A stretch of DNA of 64,000 nt from NCBI RefSeq assembly GCF_040126055.1, contig NZ_CP143541.1:1736001-1800000 (forward strand), in the 5' to 3' direction. Below the pieces are notes generated by a model that was given only the letters and a program-made list of their open reading frames with translations, had not been told where the DNA came from and did not search any database. The translations under genes and the position numbers were made by a program. This document shows, one piece after another, positions 25,601 to 33,343 of this stretch. Positions within the stretch are counted from its first letter, which is position 1. The number at the start of each line of letters is the position of its first letter. Origin of the DNA: Pseudalkalibacillus sp. SCS-8 (lineage in GTDB: Bacteria > Bacillota > Bacilli > Bacillales > Fictibacillaceae).

Positions 25601-26284
25601 CAAGAAACGAAAGAACTTCTTCATTATGTCGTACAGCGGTTGATGCTTACCTTCAATGATGAATTCAAAGTCGCTTTCAACCCGTCGGTCCTTTCGCAGA
25701 AAAACATCGGGAAAGAACAGCTCCAACGATGCCTGGATGAATTGTTGGAATCAATGGCGTTCCAGCTTGCTCAGGAATTGAGAGCCACGACACTCCGTAT
25801 AGAGAAAAGTGTCAATGAGCAGCGGCTTCAATTTTACAAAATGGCAGCTGAATTCACTGCTGAACGATGCCGTTATGAATTTATGGAGCTGGAAGAAACG
25901 AGACTTGATACACCAGAGGTGGAACCTCAATGGTCTGAACAGACACGTGCTCAAATGGTACCGTTGTTAAAGCGTTTCAAAAATCCGAAACAATTCTTTG
26001 AAGGAAATGGAAGGGACATCTTACGTGAAGAGCTTGCAGAGACCTTCAAGCCAGAAATGCAATCCTTAGTAGACGAATACACTGAGAAATTCACTGGTTT
26101 TTACCAAGAAAAGCTAGTAGAAGAGTTGGACAATTTGAAAGAACAGCTGCAAACAGAGTTAGAGCAATATTATAATGGATTGCTCGAATCATTCGGTTCA
26201 AAGGAACAGTTGGAACGTATGCAAAAGATGGAAGCTGAACTTACAAGTATCATTAATCAAGAGGCACAGGTCAAGCATGACTGA
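22661..26284 (+). CDS. dynA: Bacterial dynamin, two fused GTPase units (DynA)
   Basis: This 1207-residue GTPase consists of two dynamin-like halves. P-loops are GHFSAGKSS near residue 54 and GAFSAGKSS near residue 630; each has a G3 motif (DTPG) and a G4-like element (NQID in the first, NAAD in the second). Long coiled-coil segments lie after each GTPase. DynA of B. subtilis (YpbR, 1193 residues) has the same fused plan and tethers and fuses membranes, protecting against phage and membrane damage. The start is the ATG at 22661 behind CAGGTG. The next gene overlaps its stop, and a YpbS homologue follows, confirming the locus. Confidence 0.93.
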   Translation: MTTNEQNKKIHWIDRLYQLAGHLSENNADQALLHKIHQLAQKADSEELTVAFCGHFSAGKSSMINKLMGDDLLPSSPIPTSANIVAIKEGEPKVVLTDQKGTKVSYSGEINLEEVKKASKDGEAVKTIEIYKHHPFLQDDTTLMDTPGIDSTDDAHRISTESMLHLADVVIYVMDYNHVQSELNFNFTKEMQDLGKEVYLVINQIDKHNKDELSFADYKKQTIDAFKQWGVHPKATFFTSLKRENHPENQLVRLQEELERIKTDKHTFIHQTMDRMTSQIINDYLENKYAVDENAQLDGNDSLNDIQDTEQAIQELNAQGSTVEKEFQTELKKLIENARVAPYEIRELGRAVLESLREDFKVGILFSRKKTEEEREARIGQFVEAVNEKTKTELEWHLKDALQKQLKKLNVHDSQIENDILEMEHRFSEEDVRRLHQKGATFNEAYVLQYNRDVEDDLKKRYRKTAVTLFESMKNKYMEEQIEPQKQQLLEKLENLEGKRKEAEAAKAERNKFVAERETLQSILQAVEKVPGAEEWLKEIKDRLQITELEGDWLKAKGHEERASLQPSDDADRLPQAEPVSNRDVELAASQLDRASDLLSGWDSLRDLTKRMSERSEKIRNNQYTIALFGAFSAGKSSFANAWLKESVLPVSPNPTTATINKILPVTENDKHGTVKIEMKSEEVVLEEVNHSLQRFGEKCETIEHALQLIQRLDTEKPDPHYNFLQAVAKGYPSMKDYLGSEQIIDHENFASFVAQEDKACFTESVELYYDCELTRQGITLVDTPGADSINARHTSVAFEYIKNADAIVFVTYYNHAFSKADRDFLIQLGRVKDTFSMDKMYFVINAADLASDDEEREAVVEYVRSQLNAYGIRHPRMYALSSKEALLERQGNKIGDASMFGTFAEAFQTTTIKERDEILRQQATQLLEAGRDRLTEWIRNAQADTEQQAAQRQKLKADQARLTEQINASTTKSYEKAVVQETKELLHYVVQRLMLTFNDEFKVAFNPSVLSQKNIGKEQLQRCLDELLESMAFQLAQELRATTLRIEKSVNEQRLQFYKMAAEFTAERCRYEFMELEETRLDTPEVEPQWSEQTRAQMVPLLKRFKNPKQFFEGNGRDILREELAETFKPEMQSLVDEYTEKFTGFYQEKLVEELDNLKEQLQTELEQYYNGLLESFGSKEQLERMQKMEAELTSIINQEAQVKHD

Positions 26285-26456
26285 CAAACGTTTTCACTGC
26301 TGTGCAACATGTGTCCATTTCAGAGTTGATAAGAGACCGAGATCCATCTCCTATTATTGTGAGCGACTCGGTTATGAGACGAAACCAGATTATACGTTCA
26401 ATTGTTGGACACCCAAAGAACATGTGAAGAAATTGATGGATAAGGAAAAAAGATAA
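26277..26456 (+). CDS. Small Cys-rich protein coupled to dynA
   Basis: This 59-residue protein begins at an ATG inside the end of dynA, overlapping by 8 bases. It contains four or five cysteines, CCATC near residue 8, a single Cys at about 28 and another at 43 (NCWTPKEH), plus His residues, which suggests a small zinc-binding unit. I cannot assign a named family with confidence. Tight coupling to dynA and the following ypbS suggests a shared transcript and possibly a shared task. Confidence 0.75.
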   Translation: MTDKRFHCCATCVHFRVDKRPRSISYYCERLGYETKPDYTFNCWTPKEHVKKLMDKEKR

Positions 26457-26468
26457 GGAGGCTGCTCA

Positions 26469-26729
26469 ATGTCAGTACATCAGGAAATCTCAAAACATAG
26501 CCAGGATCAACATGATAGAGTCCGCCGATTCTCTGAATTGGATGCTGCTCGTGAAAAGTGGATCGAAATCGCGCTGCAAAAATGTAGGGAAAAAGAAGAC
26601 TTCGCAGATGCCCTTGATGAAATTAATGCAGTTACGGATCAAATCAATGAATTGGCCCGGAAAGGTATCGTACCTCAGCGGAAGAATGTTACGAAGGAAA
26701 TGGTAGAAGAATATTGCAGAAAGCAATAA
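26469..26729 (+). CDS. ypbS: YpbS-like protein (DUF2533)
   Basis: The 86-residue helical protein MSVHQEISKHSQDQHDRV... resembles YpbS (DUF2533) of B. subtilis in length, in the N-terminal HQEISKHS pattern and in its place behind dynA. It has no membrane segment or known catalytic motif. The ATG follows AAGGAGG. Its function is unknown. A terminator follows. Confidence 0.8.
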   Translation: MSVHQEISKHSQDQHDRVRRFSELDAAREKWIEIALQKCREKEDFADALDEINAVTDQINELARKGIVPQRKNVTKEMVEEYCRKQ

Positions 26730-26734
26730 ACCTG

Positions 26735-26768
26735 AAGAGGGTGTGATGGAAAACATCGCACTCTTTTT
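26735..26768 (+). terminator. Intrinsic terminator of the dynA-ypbS operon
   Basis: AAGAGGGTGTGATG (26735-26748) pairs with CATCGCACTCTT around GAAAA with one bulge, followed by a T-run of seven. Confidence 0.85.
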
Positions 26769-26788
26769 TTACGAAGGAGGAAATACCC

Positions 26789-27121
26789 TTGAAAGAGATG
26801 AATGAACTGAAGTCGATCGATCAAGTCAATGCATTCATTGACGAACATAAAATGGCTTTTCTGTATATCTCAAGAACGAATTGCAGTGTATGTCACGCCC
26901 TGCTTCCACAGGTCCGCGAGATGCTGATGCAATATGCAACCCTGCAAATGGGCTATGTGAACGCTGATGAGGTGCCAGATATTGCAGGTCATTTTTCGAT
27001 TTTCACCGTACCGGTCCTGTTGTTGTTCGTGGAAGGAAAGGAAATGATCCGTGATGCACGTTTCGTCCAGATGGATCGCTTGGAATCCCAACTGGACAAG
27101 ATTTATCACTTGCAGGAATAA
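26789..27121 (+). CDS. Thioredoxin-like protein
   Basis: The 110-residue protein has a thioredoxin fold: FLYISRTNCSVCHALLP with a CSVC active site (instead of CGPC), a cis-Pro region in FTVPVLLLF, and a GKE turn. It begins with TTG at 26789, 10 bases after AGGAGG. It should be a cytoplasmic thiol oxidoreductase related to YtpP/YdbP-type proteins; the partner is unknown. It lies just before a small membrane protein gene. Confidence 0.85.
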   Translation: MKEMNELKSIDQVNAFIDEHKMAFLYISRTNCSVCHALLPQVREMLMQYATLQMGYVNADEVPDIAGHFSIFTVPVLLLFVEGKEMIRDARFVQMDRLESQLDKIYHLQE

Positions 27122-27165
27122 AAAGAGTGGTAAAAGCTCAATCCTTTAATAAGGAGTTGAGCAGA

Positions 27166-27615
27166 ATGTTCATCAATACATTGTTCGGATTATTGGTACC
27201 GTGGATTGCAGCGTTATTTTTGCTGAAGAAGGATTTGAGGATTTTTCTATTAACGGCTCCCTTTGCTGCTGTCGTTGCATTTACCTTTGATGTTCTCGGC
27301 ATCTACTTTCAATTTTGGCGGATCGATCCGAAAAACGAAATAGAGATGTTTGCAGCGTTGCCGATGTATTTAGGCATATATCCAATCTTGACTGCATATT
27401 TGTTTTACTTCATCAAAAGGACAGGACGTAATCCCGCCTTTTGGATTCTGATCTTCAGCTTATTGACAACCGTCATCGAATTTATAGGTGTAATGATCGG
27501 AATGGTCCATTACTATAACGGCTGGACCATTGCTTGGACGTTCGTCTCATATTTACTTGCCTATATCGTTTGTTACGGTTATTTCAAATTATTGAAGAAG
27601 TATGTCGATATATAA
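27166..27615 (+). CDS. Small integral membrane protein, unknown function
   Basis: The 149-residue product has about five hydrophobic helices and a short basic C-terminus (FKLLKKYVDI). I see no catalytic motif. It resembles the loosely defined CBO0543-like group of small membrane proteins in spore-formers, by hydropathy only. I chose the ATG at 27166 behind AAGGAG; the frame is open further up to 27127. A bidirectional terminator follows. Confidence 0.7.
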   Translation: MFINTLFGLLVPWIAALFLLKKDLRIFLLTAPFAAVVAFTFDVLGIYFQFWRIDPKNEIEMFAALPMYLGIYPILTAYLFYFIKRTGRNPAFWILIFSLLTTVIEFIGVMIGMVHYYNGWTIAWTFVSYLLAYIVCYGYFKLLKKYVDI

Positions 27616-27617
27616 AA

Positions 27618-27647
27618 AAACGAGCAGAAATCTGCTCGTTTATTTTT
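27618..27647. terminator. Bidirectional intrinsic terminator
   Basis: ACGAGCAGA and TCTGCTCGT form a 9-bp stem around AA, with As before and Ts after. It separates the membrane protein gene and patA, which converge. Confidence 0.88.
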
Positions 27648-28803
27648 TCTTTAGATTTTTAATGAATCGTTCTAAACGATCCAGTCCTTCTTTAAGTTGA
27701 TCAATATGGTAGGCATATGAAATTCGGATATAGTCGTCTCCTAAATCGGAGAATGCAATTCCAGGTACGACAGCGAGCTGTTCTTTCTCTAGCAATTGTG
27801 TAGCGAAATCCCAGGAGCCCATTCCAAATTCCTTGATAGATGGGAACAAATAAAACGCTCCTCCAGGTCGATGGATTTCAAGACCCATTTTCTCCAACCG
27901 GTTACATGAATAGGCCAGCCGTTCTTCATAAATCTTCCGCATCGGGGCCGCGTCGTCCTTTCCAGCGGTTAAAGCTTCTACTGCAGCTGCTTGGGTAATC
28001 GATGAAACACAAGTCACATTGTATTGATGGACCTTCAAAATATGCTTGGAAATCACAGCATCAGAAAGCAGGAATCCGATTCGCCAGCCTGTCATGGAAT
28101 GCGATTTCGAAAGTCCGTTGATGACGATCGTCTTTTCCTTCATCCCCTCGTAAGTCGCAATCGACTGATGGCTCTGGTCATAAGTCAATTCACTGTAAAT
28201 TTCATCAGATAAAACGAAAACGTCTTTATCATGAAGGAGATCAGCAATCTCTTTCAATTCTTCTAGCGATAACGTCATACCCGTAGGATTGGAAGGGTAG
28301 GGGAGGATTACGCATTTCGTCTTCTCAGTAAGATGCTTTTCAATTAAGGATGCGGTCAGTTTGAATTCCGAATCTCTTGTATCGACATGGACAGGCTTTG
28401 CACCACATAAACGGATGACAGGCTCATACCCTGGATAGACGGGAGCGGGTAAAATCACTTCATCTCCCTCCACAAGAATCGTCCGAAGGGAAATATCAAT
28501 TGCCTCGCTTGCTCCGCTCGTTGCAATGATTTCCTCTTCAGCACTGTATGCCAAATGGTATTTTTCTTTAATAAATTGTTGGATCGCCTTCCTCAATTCG
28601 ATAGACCCAGCATTATGTGTATATGTCGTTTTGTTCGCATCAATTGCGGTTTTACCTGCTTCCTTCACATGTTCGGGTGTCGGGAAATCCGGAAGTCCGA
28701 GCGTCAGTGAGATCGCCTCGGGATAGGATGAAACCTTGTTGAAGAACTGTCTGATACCGGAAATTTGTATGTCTTTCACTCTAGGATTGATCCATTGCTC
28801 CAT
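27640..28803 (-). CDS. patA: Class I aminotransferase, PatA type
   Basis: This 387-residue PLP enzyme has the fold-I signature: GLPDFPTPEH at the N-terminus, ATSGASEAIDI, the PSNPTGMTLS loop, SDEIYSELTYD and the PLP lysine in NGLSKSHSMTGWRIGF. The C-terminal Arg is in DYIRISYAY. It matches PatA of B. subtilis, assigned to N-acetyl-LL-diaminopimelate transamination for lysine and cell-wall synthesis. Close relatives act on aromatic amino acids, so specificity is inferred. The ATG at 28803 is divergent from the sulfurtransferase. Confidence 0.88.
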   Translation of the reverse strand: MEQWINPRVKDIQISGIRQFFNKVSSYPEAISLTLGLPDFPTPEHVKEAGKTAIDANKTTYTHNAGSIELRKAIQQFIKEKYHLAYSAEEEIIATSGASEAIDISLRTILVEGDEVILPAPVYPGYEPVIRLCGAKPVHVDTRDSEFKLTASLIEKHLTEKTKCVILPYPSNPTGMTLSLEELKEIADLLHDKDVFVLSDEIYSELTYDQSHQSIATYEGMKEKTIVINGLSKSHSMTGWRIGFLLSDAVISKHILKVHQYNVTCVSSITQAAAVEALTAGKDDAAPMRKIYEERLAYSCNRLEKMGLEIHRPGGAFYLFPSIKEFGMGSWDFATQLLEKEQLAVVPGIAFSDLGDDYIRISYAYHIDQLKEGLDRLERFIKNLKKK

Positions 28804-28955
28804 TGAAATATGACCTCTCTTTATTTAGCAATTAACGATTCTGAATCTATCTGAAGTTTAATTGTTTCTGTTTACGACGTCAATGAAGCTCGCTCCATTT
28901 GTCATCAATACTCGCAATTCGATACAATGTAGGAAAACGAAAGAGAGCAGGTGAA

Positions 28956-29786
28956 ATGATGAAGAACATCGTATCAGTAGATTGGTTGTATGAGAATCTT
29001 GAAAATGAAAATGTCATTCCGGTAGACTGCAGATTTTACCTGGACAATAAGGATCAAGGTCAGGAAGAATACCATGATGCGCATATTCCAGGCGCGCATT
29101 ATGCGGATTTAGAGAAGCATTTATCTGGAACCGTTCATGAACATGGCGGACGTCATCCGTTACCAGAGCTTAATCAATTCGTAAACTTCTTGGAGTCGAT
29201 TGGGGTCGATGAAACGAAAACGGTTGTTGCCTACGATGCCCAAAATACTGCAATGGCAGCTCGACTCTGGTGGATGCTGAAATACCTTGGACATGAGAAG
29301 GCTTATGTTCTCGATGGAGGATTCCAGGCCTGGGAAAAGAAAAATTATCCGTTGACTGAAAAACTGCCCGAAACAGAAAAGACGACTTTCAATCCGGATA
29401 TTCAATATGATATGGTTGCTGATTTGAATGAAGTGAAGGATGCTACAGAAAATGATGACATCGTATTGGTTGATGCACGGGATGAAGCTCGTTATCTAGG
29501 AAAAACCGAACCGATCGATCCAAAAGCTGGACATATACCGAGCGCACTTAATCGCTTTTTCATGGAAAACATTGAACAAGGGCAATGGGTGTCTTCCAGC
29601 CAGTTGAAGGAACGTTTTGAAGAACTGACCGACAAGCCTGTTATCAATTATTGCGGTTCCGGTGTAACCGCCTGTGTAAATGTGCTGGCACTTGATGAAA
29701 TCGGCAAGAAAAGCAAATTGTACATCGGAAGCTGGAGCGACTGGAGCTCCTACGATGAGAATCAAGTTGAGACGGAACGAAAATAA
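28956..29786 (+). CDS. Sulfurtransferase, two rhodanese domains
   Basis: The 276-residue enzyme has an inactive N-terminal rhodanese domain (VIPVDCRFYL...DAHIPGAHY) and an active C-terminal one, with Cys233 in NYCGSGVTACVN, the six-residue loop of thiosulfate or 3-mercaptopyruvate sulfurtransferases. The loop CGSGVTA fits the mercaptopyruvate type. It moves sulfane sulfur to acceptors such as thiols or cyanide. The ATG at 28956 or 28959 follows GCAGGTG. Confidence 0.88.
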   Translation: MMKNIVSVDWLYENLENENVIPVDCRFYLDNKDQGQEEYHDAHIPGAHYADLEKHLSGTVHEHGGRHPLPELNQFVNFLESIGVDETKTVVAYDAQNTAMAARLWWMLKYLGHEKAYVLDGGFQAWEKKNYPLTEKLPETEKTTFNPDIQYDMVADLNEVKDATENDDIVLVDARDEARYLGKTEPIDPKAGHIPSALNRFFMENIEQGQWVSSSQLKERFEELTDKPVINYCGSGVTACVNVLALDEIGKKSKLYIGSWSDWSSYDENQVETERK

Positions 29787-30043
29787 TTGACTAAAATTTC
29801 ACGTACCGTACTTATAGTTAATAAATAGTGATTGATCGAAAAGAACTTCATTAGGGTGATGAAGATTAAAACAGCGCCCATATACCAGACAAATGACCAG
29901 CCTTCACCATCAGGCTGAAAACTTTTTACACAAAAGTTTAATAAAATCCCTATTATGGATTGCCAATCCCTTGGAATCGTTGTAAACTCATTTTGGCTTT
30001 ATTATTATTTCGAGTTTTTTCGGTTCAAAGGGGTGATCTCTGA
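29787..30043. other. Noncoding stretch before the TRIC-type gene
   Basis: There is no ORF here. It contains a small hairpin, AGCCT-N8-AGGCT, followed by GAAAACTTTTTAC near 29915, which could act as a weak terminator or leader structure. TTGACT near 29788 could be a -35 box, but no convincing -10 is spaced from it. I recognise no known riboswitch. Confidence 0.3.
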
Positions 30044-30649
30044 TTGACATGGGAGGTACTGAATGTCATCGGCACGATGGCATTTGCAATAAGTGGAGCC
30101 ATCATTGCGATGGAAGAGGATTATGATCTGTTAGGTGTTTTGATTTTAGGATTGGCTACTGCATTCGGTGGTGGAATTATCCGGAATATCTTGATTGATG
30201 TGCCAATGTCGACATTATGGGAGCAGGATATCCTTATAAAGGTGACTGTATTGATCATTATTGTCGTCTTTCTCATTCCGGACAACTGGATTCTGTTCAC
30301 CAAAGGCTGGCTGAATTTCTTTGATGCAGTCGGATTATCAACCTTTGCGATCCAGGGTGCGCTGTATGCCTATGCAGCAGAACACTCATTGGCACCGATC
30401 ATCATGGCGGCGGTCATGACGGGAACAGGCGGAGGTATTGTGAGAGATTTGTTAGCTGGACGGAAACCGACAGTCCTTCGCTATGATATTTATGCGGCAT
30501 GGGCTATTCTTGCCGGCGTCTTCATTGGAACGGGAATTGTTGATAAGCCGTGGGAATTGTATGTCCTCTGTGTTGTATTGATTACATTGCGGCTATTTTC
30601 CGCTAGGTACCGTTGGAAGCTCCCACACCGATACTTGCAGACACTATAG
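30044..30649 (+). CDS. Trimeric intracellular cation channel family protein (UPF0126)
   Basis: The 201-residue membrane protein has seven hydrophobic segments in two homologous halves. Each half has a glycine-rich motif: AFGGGIIRNILI in the first and GTGGGIVRDLLAG in the second. That is the bacterial TRIC channel pattern (UPF0126, YvgT-like), and such proteins conduct monovalent cations. The start is the TTG at 30044 behind AAGGGGTGATC. A strong terminator follows. Confidence 0.88.
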   Translation: MTWEVLNVIGTMAFAISGAIIAMEEDYDLLGVLILGLATAFGGGIIRNILIDVPMSTLWEQDILIKVTVLIIIVVFLIPDNWILFTKGWLNFFDAVGLSTFAIQGALYAYAAEHSLAPIIMAAVMTGTGGGIVRDLLAGRKPTVLRYDIYAAWAILAGVFIGTGIVDKPWELYVLCVVLITLRLFSARYRWKLPHRYLQTL

Positions 30650-30656
30650 ATGATAG

Positions 30657-30692
30657 AACCACAGCTTTCGAGAAGAAAGTTGTGGTTTTTTC
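30657..30692 (+). terminator. Intrinsic terminator of the TRIC-type gene
   Basis: AACCACAGCTTTC (30657-30669) pairs with GAAAGTTGTGGTT (30675-30687) over 13 positions with one G-U, followed by a T-run. Confidence 0.92.
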
Positions 30693-30797
30693 TTTTGCAT
30701 GGGTGAAGCTGGGGGTTGTCTTTATCTTTTCACTCGGCAGGAAAAGGGCATGATCATATGGAATCTTATAGAAAAATATCTTGATTGGGGGCAAGGA

Positions 30798-31664
30798 ATG
30801 ATGAGGGAATTAAAGGTGTTCCAGGAAGATCGTGTCGTTTCTGCAACGGATTTTACAATGAATGTTTCGCTGGATTTTTTTAATGAACGACTGAAAATAG
30901 AAGACTATCGTGGAAATGTAGAATCAATTCATAAACAAATTGTACGACTGCTCGAAGATCATCCTTTTACAAAGGTCATCGTGAAATCCAGACAGGAAGA
31001 TTGGAAGCATTTTCTTACACTTGGATATCAATTTGAAGCGATCTTCACAGGGTTTTTCAATGGAAACGATGCGTATTCCATGGCCATGTTTACTGAAAAT
31101 GCCCGTCGAACGAGTGAATATTGGGTATATGAAGATGAAACACTCCAACAGGTTAAAGAGCTTTCACGATCATTAGACGTTCCTGCAGATCCCAGCTATA
31201 CGATTCGGAAAGCGGAAGCATCAGATGCGGCAGCCCTCGCTGATCTGTATCAAGCCGTGTTTGAGATCTATCCGACACCGATGAATGATCCCGATTACAT
31301 TCATAAACTCATCAATCATCATTCCATCTTCTACGTTGCTGTTTATGAAGGCAAGATTGTAAGCGCAGCTTCCGCCGATATCCATTCGACATATAACAAT
31401 GCTGAACTTACAGATTGTGCGACATTACCGGAGCACCGCAAGAAAGGTCTTATGAAAATGTTGATCGCCAAACTGGAGCACGAGTTGAAGGAGCAACAGA
31501 TCTATTGTGCATACTCCATTGCACGTGCACTTTCCTTTGGTATGAATGCTGTATTCCATCAACGCTATTACGAGTATAAAGGCCGGTTTACGAATAATTG
31601 CAACATTTATAACAAGCTTGAAGATATGAATCTATGGGTTTGTGATTTGTCTCGCAGAAAGTAG
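30798..31664 (+). CDS. ablB: Beta-lysine N-acetyltransferase
   Basis: AblB (YodP in B. subtilis) acetylates beta-lysine made by KamA. The C-terminal GNAT domain starts near YTIRKAEASDAAALADLYQ and has the acetyl-CoA segment TLPEHRKKGLMKML. The N-terminal half (LDFFNERLKIEDY... and VIVKSRQEDW) is specific to this family. I place the start at the ATG pair 30798/30801 after GGGGGCAAGGA, which gives about 288 residues; ATGs at 30750 and 30699 would give longer forms. It lies just before the sigma-54 activator, at the head of the lysine cluster. Confidence 0.85.
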   Translation: MMRELKVFQEDRVVSATDFTMNVSLDFFNERLKIEDYRGNVESIHKQIVRLLEDHPFTKVIVKSRQEDWKHFLTLGYQFEAIFTGFFNGNDAYSMAMFTENARRTSEYWVYEDETLQQVKELSRSLDVPADPSYTIRKAEASDAAALADLYQAVFEIYPTPMNDPDYIHKLINHHSIFYVAVYEGKIVSAASADIHSTYNNAELTDCATLPEHRKKGLMKMLIAKLEHELKEQQIYCAYSIARALSFGMNAVFHQRYYEYKGRFTNNCNIYNKLEDMNLWVCDLSRRK

Positions 31665-31728
31665 TGCCGAAAATCCAGCACTCATATGATGAATTTTGGG
31701 CATCTTGTATCAGGGGAGGGATTGGTAC

Positions 31729-33144
31729 ATGCTACTGGATGTGACCAATACAAGAGAAATGCTCCAAGCCATCTTAAGTTCGATTGATGAGGGGATTCAT
31801 GTCATCAACAACGAAGGGATTACCGTATTTTACAATGAGATTGCCTCAATGCATGACGGTGTACCTGTCGAAGATGTATTAGGCCATCACCTGCTCGATG
31901 TTTTCCCGACTTTCTCGAAGGAAACGAGTACATTACTGAAGGTAGTGGAATCTGGTGAGCCGATTTATAATCAGCATCAACGGTATCCCAATGTAAAAGG
32001 AAAACTGATCACGACTGTCAATACAACGTTGCCTATCATCGTTCAAGGTGAAATTGTCGGAGCGGTTGAAATCGCAAAGGATTTCTCAAAAATCCAACAG
32101 CTATCCTGGAAGCTTCTTGACCTGGAAGCGCGTGTCAAAGGCTCAAATACAAAGGATAAACCGAAGGAATATGAAAACGGTACAAATTTCAAGATGAATG
32201 ACATCCTGACGCAAAACAGTCTTTTTTTGAAAGTGAAGGAGATGGCACTGAAGGCTGCTGAATCCTCTTCTCCTGTGATTGTATATGGTGAGACAGGGAC
32301 TGGAAAAGAACTGCTTGTCCAAGCGATCCACAATGCCTCTGACCGAAGCAGACGGTCCTTTATCGCCCAAAATTGTGCAGCCATTCCATCCTCGTTGCTT
32401 GAGAGCATTCTCTTTGGAACTGCTAAAGGAAGCTATACGGGAGCAGTAGACCGACCGGGACTTTTTGAGCTGGCGGATGGGGGAACGTTGTTTCTGGATG
32501 AGTTGAACTCGATGCCTCTCGATACCCAGGCAAAGCTGCTACGGGTCCTGCAGAACGGGAAAATCCGCCGAGTTGGGAGTACGTCTGAAAAAAGCGTCGA
32601 TGTACGGGTCATCGTAGCGATGAATGAAGATCCGAAAGTTTGCATTGAAAGAGAAACGTTAAGGAAGGATCTTTATTATCGGTTGAATGTCATCTTTTTA
32701 AAGATCCCACCACTCCGGGATCGTAAGGAAGACATCCCATTATTGATGGATCACTTCATCCAGCGATACAACTTCAAGTTTGGTAAACTGGTCATTCGTG
32801 TTTCGGATGAGGTGAAGCACTTGTTTAAGGAGTACCAATGGCCAGGTAATGTACGTGAGTTGGAGCATGCAATCGAATCAGCACTGAACCTAATCACGGA
32901 AGATACATTGACACTTGAGCATATTCCGATCCATTTAATCGAAGCATCAGATGTCCCAGGTGAGGAGGTCCGTATCCCTTCACTCCGTGAGGCCATATCA
33001 GACACAGAGGAAAAATGGATCAAAAAAGCGATGGATGCGACAAACGGGAACATCCAAAGAGCTGCAAAGTTACTCAAAATCCCACGACAAACGCTCCAAT
33101 ATAAGCTGGCGAAAATTACTGAAAAACACACTGCCGAAAATTAG
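31729..33144 (+). CDS. Sigma-54-dependent transcriptional activator (PAS, AAA+, Fis-type HTH)
   Basis: The 471-residue regulator has an N-terminal PAS domain (about 8-115), an AAA+ domain with Walker A GETGTGKE near residue 187 and GSYTGA near residue 234 (the sigma-54 contact loop, usually GAFTGA), and a C-terminal Fis-type helix-turn-helix (NIQRAAKLLKIPRQTLQYKL). It works with sigma-54 (SigL) polymerase. A matching -24/-12 promoter stands before kamA, so it most likely switches on lysine catabolism in answer to a small molecule bound by PAS. The ATG at 31729 follows GGGGAGGG. Confidence 0.92.
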   Translation: MLLDVTNTREMLQAILSSIDEGIHVINNEGITVFYNEIASMHDGVPVEDVLGHHLLDVFPTFSKETSTLLKVVESGEPIYNQHQRYPNVKGKLITTVNTTLPIIVQGEIVGAVEIAKDFSKIQQLSWKLLDLEARVKGSNTKDKPKEYENGTNFKMNDILTQNSLFLKVKEMALKAAESSSPVIVYGETGTGKELLVQAIHNASDRSRRSFIAQNCAAIPSSLLESILFGTAKGSYTGAVDRPGLFELADGGTLFLDELNSMPLDTQAKLLRVLQNGKIRRVGSTSEKSVDVRVIVAMNEDPKVCIERETLRKDLYYRLNVIFLKIPPLRDRKEDIPLLMDHFIQRYNFKFGKLVIRVSDEVKHLFKEYQWPGNVRELEHAIESALNLITEDTLTLEHIPIHLIEASDVPGEEVRIPSLREAISDTEEKWIKKAMDATNGNIQRAAKLLKIPRQTLQYKLAKITEKHTAEN

Positions 33145-33156
33145 GCGGTGTTTTTC
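33128..33156 (+). terminator. Intrinsic terminator of the activator gene
   Basis: ACACTGCC (33128-33135) pairs with GGCGGTGT (33144-33151) with one G-U, followed by TTTTT. It overlaps the stop codon and separates the activator from the sigma-54 promoter. Confidence 0.8.
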
Positions 33157-33287
33157 ATTTTATGGACGTTTTGAAATGAATTGCCCCCCCCAGGATCCCT
33201 ATCCTTGTAAATTTCAACTAGTCATTCACCCTTTTCTGCCTAGTCTTCATATGATGTAGAAGCTATTGTTTTCAGAAATATAAGAAT

Positions 33288-33303
33288 TGGCACAAAACTT
33301 GCA
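33288..33303 (+). promoter_or_regulatory. Sigma-54 (-24/-12) promoter of kamA
   Basis: TTGGCACAAAACTTGCAT contains TGGCAC (33288-33293), five bases and TTGCA (33299-33303), close to the consensus TGGCACG-N4-TTGC. It ends 40 bases before the kamA ATG. The activator gene directly upstream completes the system. A CATATGATG sequence occurs here (33248-33256) and before the activator gene (31683-31691), a possible activator site. Confidence 0.85.
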
Positions 33304-33343
33304 TTAAATAATGATGAGCAGAACTTTTACTGGGGGGAATGAC

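Noticed and set aside
29787..30043. A riboswitch before the TRIC-type gene
   Set aside because: Only one short hairpin is visible and no known riboswitch core could be matched, so it is listed as unassigned.
33187..33195. The GCCCCCCCC tract as a functional signal
   Set aside because: A simple C-run between a terminator and a sigma-54 promoter; no known site contains it and it may be a slippage tract.
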